A stretch of 64,000 nucleotides of DNA. Source: Burkholderiaceae bacterium. GTDB taxonomy: Bacteria > Pseudomonadota > Gammaproteobacteria > Burkholderiales > Burkholderiaceae_C. The stretch lies in the NCBI GenBank assembly GCA_019751915.1, contig JAIEMS010000031.1:123415-187414 (forward strand). The letters run 5' to 3'. Within the stretch, counting starts at the first letter, position 1; every line of letters starts with the position of its first letter. The notes below the pieces were generated by a model. The model ran no database searches and was not told the origin of the DNA. It worked only from the letters and a program-made list of their open reading frames with translations. Both the position numbers and the translations under genes were made by a program. Shown piece after piece: positions 58,349 to 64,000 of this stretch.

Positions 58349-59131
58349 TCAGATACTGAACATCAGTGCTGTCAGGACAAAGTCCAAGCCCAGCACGGCA
58401 AGTGACGCAACCACCACAGTGCGGGTGGTCGCGCGTGAGACACCCTCGGGTGTCGGGTGGGCGGTGTAGCCTTCGAGCAATGCGACAAAAGTGACAGTCA
58501 AGCCAAACACCATACTTTTAATGATGCCGTTGCCCACGTCGCTGAAAACATCGACCCCGCCTTGCATTTGGCTCCAGAAGGCACCAGCATCAATGCCGAT
58601 CATGCCAACGGCCACGGTCCATCCACCCATCACGCCCACGGCACTGAACACTGCTGCTAACACCGGCATGGCAATGATGCCGCCCCAAAAACGCGGTGCC
58701 AGAATGCGGCATACCGGATCGACAGCCATCATCTCCATTGCACTGAGTTGCTCGCCCGCGCGCATCAGGCCGATTTCGGCGGTCAGCGATGTACCCGCCC
58801 GCCCGGCAAACAGCAACGCTGTAATCACTGGCCCCAACTCGCGCAGCAGGCTCAGTGCGACCAATTGCCCTAGCGCTTCGGTCGAACCAAATCCTTGCAA
58901 GGTGTAGTAGCCCTGCAGTGCCATGACAAAACCGACAAAAAGCCCCGATACCGCAATAATTGCCAGCGAGTAGTTACCCAAAAAATGCACTTGATCGCGC
59001 ACCAGCCCTGGGCGTGCCAGCATGGCAGGAAAAAGACCCAGTAGCTGACCAAACAGCCGCGCTCCCCGGCCAATATGGGCCAGTTTGCGGCGCACAGCCC
59101 AACCAATGCGGGCGGGTTGGTACCAGTTCAT
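58349..59131 (-). CDS. mlaE: Phospholipid ABC transporter permease MlaE
   Basis: Integral membrane permease of the Mla complex. The 260-residue MlaE/Ttg2B protein has five or so helices, FVGFVMALQGYYTLQGFG and the RELGPVITALLFAGRAGTSL followed by TAEIG motif. The start overlaps mlaF by four bases. Confidence 0.96.
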   Translation of the reverse strand: MNWYQPARIGWAVRRKLAHIGRGARLFGQLLGLFPAMLARPGLVRDQVHFLGNYSLAIIAVSGLFVGFVMALQGYYTLQGFGSTEALGQLVALSLLRELGPVITALLFAGRAGTSLTAEIGLMRAGEQLSAMEMMAVDPVCRILAPRFWGGIIAMPVLAAVFSAVGVMGGWTVAVGMIGIDAGAFWSQMQGGVDVFSDVGNGIIKSMVFGLTVTFVALLEGYTAHPTPEGVSRATTRTVVVASLAVLGLDFVLTALMFSI

Positions 59132-59964
59132 AGACGGCCTCCGTTGTGCGGACCAAAGTCTTGTGCAGCGTCCGCGCCGGGGTAATGAAAGGGCACTGGC
59201 CCAGTCGGTAGTGCATTGACAAACTGATGCACCAGCGCATCGGTGCTTTGGCGAACTTCGTCAGGAGTACCTTGCGCAGCGATGGTGCCCGGCCCCAAAA
59301 TAATCACATGGTCGGCCAGTTGAAAAGTCGCTTCGATGTCATGCGACACCAAAATGGTTGTTAGGCCCATGGCATCGTTGAGTTGGCGAATCAACTGTGC
59401 CGCCGTACCGAGCGAGATCGGGTCCAGCCCGGCAAAAGGCTCGTCGTACATGACCAGTTCAGGGTCAAGGGCAATCGAGCGTGCCAGCGCTACGCGCCGG
59501 GCCATGCCGCCCGAAATTTGCCCGGGCATCAAGTCGCGGGCACCGCGCAGACCAACGGCGTTGAGCTTCATCAGCACAATGTCACGCACCAGCGCTTCGG
59601 GCAAGTCGGTGTGCTCACGCAGTGGGAAGGCCACGTTTTCAAACACGGTCATGTCGGTAAACAGCGCACCAAACTGAAACAGCATGCCCATGCGCCGGCG
59701 TGCAGCGTACAACTGCACCATGTCCATGCGGCCCACATCTTGGCCGTCAAACAACACTTGGCCTCGCTGGGCTTTTTGTTGCCCACTTAACAGGCGTAAC
59801 ACCGTGGTTTTTCCGCCGCCGGAGGCACCCATAATGGCCGTGACCTTGCCGCGCGGCACCGCCAGCGACAGTCCGCGCAAGATGGGGCGGTCGCCGTAAC
59901 TGAAGTGAACATCGCGCAGCTCGGCAAAAGCGGCTGAAGAAGGGGAAGGAGAAGATGAAAGCAT
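59128..59964 (-). CDS. mlaF: Phospholipid ABC transporter ATPase MlaF
   Basis: ATPase of the Mla complex. It has 278 residues with Walker A GASGGGKTT near 46-54, signature ISGGMARRVALARSI, Walker B LVMYDEPFAGLDP and LVSHDIEATFQLADH. First gene of the mlaFEDACB operon, with the promoter in the 135-base divergent gap shared with speD. Confidence 0.96.
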   Translation of the reverse strand: MLSSSPSPSSAAFAELRDVHFSYGDRPILRGLSLAVPRGKVTAIMGASGGGKTTVLRLLSGQQKAQRGQVLFDGQDVGRMDMVQLYAARRRMGMLFQFGALFTDMTVFENVAFPLREHTDLPEALVRDIVLMKLNAVGLRGARDLMPGQISGGMARRVALARSIALDPELVMYDEPFAGLDPISLGTAAQLIRQLNDAMGLTTILVSHDIEATFQLADHVIILGPGTIAAQGTPDEVRQSTDALVHQFVNALPTGPVPFHYPGADAAQDFGPHNGGRL

Positions 59965-60099
59965 GGAAATGCAAAACGCAACCCTCCATCATATGGGGTA
60001 AAACCCTGCCCCGTTGGGTAAAGCTTTTTACTGCGGCCGCGTTGGCTATCATGGCAGCCTTTTCACGCCCGGCTGATCTGGCCCCAAGAGGCCTTGTCC

Positions 60100-60510
60100 A
60101 TGCAAAAAAACCAGCACGCGCTCCCCTTTGATGCACTGGCTGGCCTTGGTCAGGCCAGCGGTCTGCACCTGATGGGTGATCTGTACGGTTGTCGCTGTGA
60201 GGGCAGCCTGATGCTCGACGCAATCGGTCTTGAAAACTTTTGTCTGTCTTGCGTTGCTGCGACTGGATTGACCGCTGTGGGCAGTTTGTTTCACCGTTTT
60301 GGCGAGGGCGGTGGTGTAACCGGTGTCGTGGTGTTGGCCGAGTCGCATTTGTGCATCCACACTTGGCCCGAGACGCTGTATGTCTCGCTGGATGTTTACG
60401 TCTGTAACTACTCCAGCGACAACCGAGCCAAGGCAGAACAATTGTTTGCGCAGCTCTTGGCCGCGTTCAATACGACGGATTCGCGCCTGCACCGCGTCCA
60501 GCGCGGTTAA
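60100..60510 (+). CDS. speD: S-adenosylmethionine decarboxylase proenzyme
   Basis: Makes decarboxylated SAM for spermidine synthesis. The 136-residue small bacterial form has the self-cleavage site at Glu81-Ser82 in LAESHLCIHTWPE; Ser82 becomes the pyruvoyl cofactor. GLHLMGDLYGC precedes it. I chose ATG 60100, eight bases after AGAGG; a TTG two codons earlier is too close to that site. No spermidine synthase gene is adjacent here. Confidence 0.93.
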   Translation: MQKNQHALPFDALAGLGQASGLHLMGDLYGCRCEGSLMLDAIGLENFCLSCVAATGLTAVGSLFHRFGEGGGVTGVVVLAESHLCIHTWPETLYVSLDVYVCNYSSDNRAKAEQLFAQLLAAFNTTDSRLHRVQRG

Positions 60511-60542
60511 TGCAACAACGCCTTCCTGCTGTGAACCCGAGG

Positions 60543-61337
60543 TTATGGGGTCATGTCCTTGCCAAACCAGCGCAGGGCCATGCGTTCGGTCGTTCCATCT
60601 TTGTGCATATCGGTCAACACTTTATTCAGGCGTGTTTGCAGGTTGGTGTCTTCTGGGCGCATACCTACTGCATAGTCTTCACTGCCCAAGGTGTCCTCCA
60701 GTACCGTGTATTCGGTTGAATTTAGCAGTGCTTGGTGTCGCCCCACGATTTCATCCAAAACCACAGCCTGCAAGCGCCCTTGAGACAACTGCTCTAGCGC
60801 AGTTTGGCTGTCGCTAAAAATCCTAAACGTCTGAAACGATGCCAGCAACGCTGGCTCTTGAAGCAGCGCCTGAGCAGCGCTGCTGCCATCTTGGGCACCT
60901 ACAACTTTGCCGGCCAAATCAGTTCGGTGGTGAATGTGTGTCCCAGCGGCAACAAGGACAATTTGGTGATTTTGCAGATAAGGTGCGGTGAAGACCATGC
61001 TCTTTTTGCGTTCATCGGTCACAGCCAAACCACCCCACAATACATCAACGCGTTTGCCAGACAGCGCCGCTTCTTTGGCAATCCAGTCAATAGGCTTGAA
61101 TTCGATCGGAATGCCCATCCGCTTGCCGGCCTCGCGCGCCATATCGACATCAAAGCCCGCTAGCTCGCTCTTTTCGTTGCGAAAGCCCATTGGTGGAAAA
61201 TTTTCGTCCATCCCAACAACAATTTTTTGGATGGCTGCTGGTGCGCTGCTTTGGGTGTGCGGTGCGCTGTCTTGCGGACCGCACCCAGCCAGCAAGAAGC
61301 CCAAGGATACCCACAGGGTCGCGGTGAGTTTTTTCAT
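60543..61337 (-). CDS. Solute-binding lipoprotein, family 3 (amino-acid type)
   Basis: Periplasmic binding protein of an ABC importer or a stand-alone sensor. The 264-residue protein has a lipoprotein signal with lipobox LLAGC (Cys19) and the SBP_bac_3 domain: ENFPPMGFRNEKSELAGFDV, the DVLWGGLAVTDERKKSM segment and YAVGMRPEDTNLQTRLNKVL. No ABC permease or ATPase gene adjoins it, so the partner is unknown. The start could also be GTG 61361. Confidence 0.88.
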   Translation of the reverse strand: MKKLTATLWVSLGFLLAGCGPQDSAPHTQSSAPAAIQKIVVGMDENFPPMGFRNEKSELAGFDVDMAREAGKRMGIPIEFKPIDWIAKEAALSGKRVDVLWGGLAVTDERKKSMVFTAPYLQNHQIVLVAAGTHIHHRTDLAGKVVGAQDGSSAAQALLQEPALLASFQTFRIFSDSQTALEQLSQGRLQAVVLDEIVGRHQALLNSTEYTVLEDTLGSEDYAVGMRPEDTNLQTRLNKVLTDMHKDGTTERMALRWFGKDMTP

Positions 61338-61459
61338 CGGGGAGGGAAATTTCAGAGTCACAAGAGAAAGATCGCGTATTGTCCCCGACAGCGCCCTATG
61401 GGGATGCGTTCGCCCACAATGACCCGCCCTAGCGCATGCAAAAGAGCCGTTTTATGGTG

Positions 61460-63028
61460 TCAGGTTAGCAACTGTAGACGGTTTTTATCCAAGGTAAATA
61501 CGCTGACCACTTGGGTTAAGGTGTCGGTTTGGGCGTGCAATGCATCGGCTGCTGAGGCCGCTTGCTCGACCAGCGCGGCGTTTTGTTGGGTCACGACCTC
61601 CATTTGTTCGATAGCCAAATGAACCTGCTCAATGCCAGCGCTTTGCTCGGTGCTGGCGGTAGTGATTTCACCCATGATGTCGGTGACGCGGCCAATGCTG
61701 GAGACAATTTCCTCCATGGTTTGACCAGCCCGTTCTACCAAATTGCTGCCTATTTCGACCTTATCGACCGAGTCGTCAATCAGTGCCTTGATTTCTTTGG
61801 CCGCTTGGGCACTGCGCTGGGCTAGGCTGCGCACTTCGGTCGCTACCACGGCAAAGCCGCGGCCTTGTTCGCCTGCACGCGCAGCCTCGACGGCGGCATT
61901 GAGTGCCAAGATGTTGGTCTGAAAGGCAATGCCATCAATCACGCCAATGATGTCAACAATCTTTTTCGATGAGGTGTTGATAGAGCGCATCGTATCGACC
62001 ACCTGCGAGACTACCTGACCGCCCTGCACTGCCACGGTCGAGGCCGATTGCGCCAGTTGGTTGGCTTGGCGGGCGTTGTCGGCGTTTTGCTTGACGGTGC
62101 TAGTGAGTGTTTGCATGGAAGAAGCTGTTTCTTCCAGCGATCCGGCTTGTTCTTCGGTGCGTGAGGACAATTCAGCGTTGCCAGCGGCAATTTGGCTCGA
62201 AGCTGTGGCAATGGTATTGGTTCCAGTCAAAACCTGCTGCACGGTGTTGCGCAAGCTGGCATTCATGTCTTTGAGTGCCTGCATGAGTTCTCCAGTTTCG
62301 TCGCTCGATTCGACGTGGATGACCATGGTTAAGTTACCACCGGCCACCTGGCGCGCCACCTCAACCGCTTTGTGCAGGGGACGCGTAATGCTGTAGGTGG
62401 TTCCTAAAGCCAGCGCACCACCGATCAAAACAGCCACCACAGCGCAGGCATAGAGCCAGTAGCTCAATTGCGCTCCTGCTGCCTCAGCTTGATCGCGCAC
62501 GGCACGTTCGGCCTGTTGCTGGAGTTCGACCAGTTTATTGATTTCGACCAGCACTTGCTGGTACACCGGATCAATGCGGTTGGAAATAATGCTGGCCACG
62601 CCTTCGCTGTTGAAGGCCAGTGCCTGTCCAATGGCTTCATTGGTAGGGGCTTCAAGGCTTTTGTCGAGGCGGGCAATGTTGGCAAAAATGGTTTTCTCAG
62701 CATCGGTGGTGCCCATTGCCATCAGTTTTTCGCGGGCTTGAGAAAACAGCTTGCGGTGTTCTTTGAGTCGCGCTTCTTCTTTGTTCATAGCGCTGACTTC
62801 GGTGTGCAAACCAATACTGCGAATAGCAACCACGCCTTCGAGTTGTTCACCCTTCATGGTGGTGGTCAGTTGCACTTTGATGCTGGCCGCCTCTAGTCCC
62901 TCAAACAAACGCGCTCTGTTGTTGGCGTTACTGACATTGACAATCACCACTACCGCAATTAACAGTGCCAGAATAATGCCAAAGCCAATTTTTAGACGCG
63001 TACCGATACGCAGGTTGTTGATGTTCAT
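61460..63028 (-). CDS. Methyl-accepting chemotaxis protein
   Basis: Transmembrane chemoreceptor, 522 residues. TM1 (about 13-34), a periplasmic four-helix-bundle type ligand domain (about 35-190), TM2 (about 190-214), a HAMP domain and a long cytoplasmic signalling coiled coil with the conserved hairpin [20 protein letters not shown]. Potential methylation sites flank the hairpin. I chose ATG 63028 ([17 protein letters not shown]), the usual receptor start; an in-frame ATG at 63076 is possible. No che genes are adjacent. A Cache protein gene lies upstream. Confidence 0.93.
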   Translation of the reverse strand: MNINNLRIGTRLKIGFGIILALLIAVVVIVNVSNANNRARLFEGLEAASIKVQLTTTMKGEQLEGVVAIRSIGLHTEVSAMNKEEARLKEHRKLFSQAREKLMAMGTTDAEKTIFANIARLDKSLEAPTNEAIGQALAFNSEGVASIISNRIDPVYQQVLVEINKLVELQQQAERAVRDQAEAAGAQLSYWLYACAVVAVLIGGALALGTTYSITRPLHKAVEVARQVAGGNLTMVIHVESSDETGELMQALKDMNASLRNTVQQVLTGTNTIATASSQIAAGNAELSSRTEEQAGSLEETASSMQTLTSTVKQNADNARQANQLAQSASTVAVQGGQVVSQVVDTMRSINTSSKKIVDIIGVIDGIAFQTNILALNAAVEAARAGEQGRGFAVVATEVRSLAQRSAQAAKEIKALIDDSVDKVEIGSNLVERAGQTMEEIVSSIGRVTDIMGEITTASTEQSAGIEQVHLAIEQMEVVTQQNAALVEQAASAADALHAQTDTLTQVVSVFTLDKNRLQLLT

Positions 63029-63120
63029 GAAGTCAAATATTGAATCAAATGAGCTTATTTTGGATGTTGAGTGCATCCAATCGGTGCGTCTTGGGATTTT
63101 TCGTTGGCTTCCAAGTCGCT

Positions 63121-63155
63121 AAAAAAAATGCCGCCAAAAATATTTTGGCGGCATT
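63121..63155 (-). terminator. Terminator between the Cache gene and the chemoreceptor
   Basis: On the minus strand AATGCCGCCAAAA / TTTTGGCGGCATT forms a 13-bp stem with a three-base loop, followed by TTTTTTTAGC. It ends the Cache-protein transcript 14 bases after its stop. Confidence 0.88.
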
Positions 63156-63168
63156 ACAGTTCACGGCA

Positions 63169-63624
63169 TTATTTGTAAATACCAACACCAATCAGCACAT
63201 CATCCACCTTCTCGACATAGGTCGATTTGGGTTCAACTGCTTTGGTAGTTGCATTAGGCCACTTGTAGTCCACCCAGCCTTTGCCTTTGTTGGCTGTTTC
63301 AATAAAGCTCTTGACGATGAATTTTCCGTCAGCGTCTTTGATTTCAAGCAAGTTCTTACCAATCAACTTTGGATTGGAGCCATGGCATTTGTTCGTTCCC
63401 TGCATGTCGTAACACATGACATAAAGGTCACGATCAATAAATGTCCCTTTGGGATCGTTGAACTCAGCAAATGCTTTTTCTTTGCCATTGGCCTTGATGA
63501 AGGCAACGCCCTTTTTAACCAGTGCTATCGCTTCGTCAGCAGTTCCCTTTTCCGAAGCAGCAGCAATGCCGGTAAAGGCCAGCGCGGCCAGACCAATCAC
63601 AACACCTTTGAACAAAGTTTTCAT
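63169..63624 (-). CDS. Secreted single-Cache domain protein
   Basis: A 151-residue periplasmic protein: signal peptide (FKGVVIGLAALAFTGIAAAS, cut near residue 23), then one Cache-type sensor domain (AIALVKKGVAFIKANGKEKA, YVMCYDMQGTNKCHGSNPKL, IGKNLLEIKDADGKFIV). Such domains normally sit in the extracytoplasmic part of chemoreceptors; here it is free-standing with no membrane helix other than the signal. It lies just upstream of a chemoreceptor gene but has its own terminator. AAGGAATCTG precedes the start. The ligand is unknown. Confidence 0.85.
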   Translation of the reverse strand: MKTLFKGVVIGLAALAFTGIAAASEKGTADEAIALVKKGVAFIKANGKEKAFAEFNDPKGTFIDRDLYVMCYDMQGTNKCHGSNPKLIGKNLLEIKDADGKFIVKSFIETANKGKGWVDYKWPNATTKAVEPKSTYVEKVDDVLIGVGIYK

Positions 63625-63930
63625 TTTTCAGATTCCTTTTCTGGTTTGCACATCACAAAATTCACCACAGCACCGACCCAAGTTCGTAGCGAGATGAAAG
63701 AGCGGATACAAAATACTACCGCACTGCAACAATTATCACACTTTAGCGTTAGACAAAACGAAAGGTAAATCGAAGCGGTGGGCGTGGACAGTCAGAAAAG
63801 GATTGATAGTGTCGAAATGAAACTGGATTAGCTCCTAAAAATATAGCGGCTAATCCAGATCAATCAAGGGCTATAGAGAGGGCGGATTCAAAACTGAAGT
63901 GCAACACCTGTCATCCAGTAAGGTACGCAG
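63625..63930. other. Region between Cache gene and IS30 transposase start
   Basis: 306 bases with no visible gene. It holds the Cache-gene promoter side. CTGGATTAGC (63823-63832) and GCTAATCCAG (63849-63858) form a perfect 10-bp inverted repeat around a 16-base loop that contains CTCCTAAAAATATAGC, a weak likeness to the intergenic repeat. The left end of the insertion sequence probably lies near 63885-63910. Confidence 0.5.
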
Positions 63931-64000
63931 ATGCACAGCAAGCCCGAGAACTACAGCCAGCTCCAGCCCGAAGAGCGCGTGACGTTGGCCAGCCTGAAGC
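63885..64000 (+). mobile_element. Left end of an IS30-family insertion sequence (cut by window edge)
   Basis: The region from GATTCAAAACTGAAGTGCAA (63891-63910) to the transposase start looks like a typical IS30-type end with a terminal inverted repeat, although the exact boundary and target duplication cannot be fixed without the right end. Confidence 0.5.
63931..64000 (+). CDS. IS30-family transposase (first 23 codons only)
   Basis: ATG 63931 opens a frame reading MHSKPENYSQLQPEERVTLA and continuing SLK to the window edge. The Y..L..EERVTLA.L pattern is the start of the N-terminal helix-turn-helix of IS30-type DDE transposases. Too little is present to judge intactness. Confidence 0.7.
   Translation, partial: MHSKPENYSQLQPEERVTLASLK

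Overview
The window looks like a chromosomal segment of a betaproteobacterium of the order Burkholderiales, most likely the Comamonadaceae (Rhodoferax/Polaromonas/Acidovorax-like). The reasons are the protein types (ZapD-YacG after pilBCD-coaE, short HisG, phasin, sspAB next to petABC), the long conserved gene order mlaFEDACB - ABC exporter - bolA - murA - his - tatABC - htrA - nif3, and a dispersed intergenic repeat (AGCTAT / ATAGC and GGCCTCTAGC modules) that I associate with this family. It is almost all core genome, densely packed, with many 1-4 bp start/stop overlaps.

Layout, left to right. 1-3058: Kdp potassium ATPase operon on the minus strand (kdpB cut by the window edge, kdpA, kdpF and a 33-residue membrane leader peptide). 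3177-6337: a bifunctional NMN adenylyltransferase/Nudix gene, then groES-groEL behind a sigma-32-like promoter and a perfect CIRCE operator. 6419-10190: a DUF805 protein, an OmpR-type two-component pair and an lrgAB pair. 10191-16010: pilB-pilC-pilD-coaE-zapD-yacG. 16055-21445 (minus): mutT, a DUF815 ATPase, argJ, secA. 21707-27175: dciA, tRNA-Thr(TGT), sspB, sspA, the cytochrome bc1 operon petABC, mscL, an eroded integrase fragment, tRNA-Ser(CGA). 27218-30296: serS, a CBS-domain protein, argB.

30440-38851 is a fatty-acid beta-oxidation operon: a TetR-type regulator with a palindromic site at its promoter, acyl-CoA dehydrogenase, a small DUF2147 secreted protein, a fused 3-hydroxyacyl-CoA dehydrogenase/enoyl-CoA hydratase, thiolase, thioesterase and a second enoyl-CoA hydratase. 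Next come pdxA and nif3 (minus), an HtrA-type periplasmic protease (plus), tatCBA, a HIT protein and a DUF4870-like protein.

44516-52744 is the histidine pathway, mostly on the minus strand (hisG, hisD, hisB, hisH, hisA, hisF, hisI, hisE). hisC is flipped onto the plus strand, and a phasin gene and a small secreted protein gene interrupt the order. murA, bolA, an ABC-2 exporter and the complete mla phospholipid-transport operon follow. The right end holds speD, an amino-acid-type solute-binding lipoprotein, a chemotaxis receptor, a secreted single-Cache protein and, at the very edge, the left end of an IS30-family insertion sequence.

I found no clearly new defence, toxin or biosynthetic system. 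The most interesting signals are small: the kdp leader peptide, the repeat family that supplies start, stop or Shine-Dalgarno sequence and even signal-peptide codons to neighbouring genes, the flipped hisC, a lone CRISPR-like repeat upstream of secA, an integrase remnant beside tRNA-Ser, and the Cache protein paired with a chemoreceptor.
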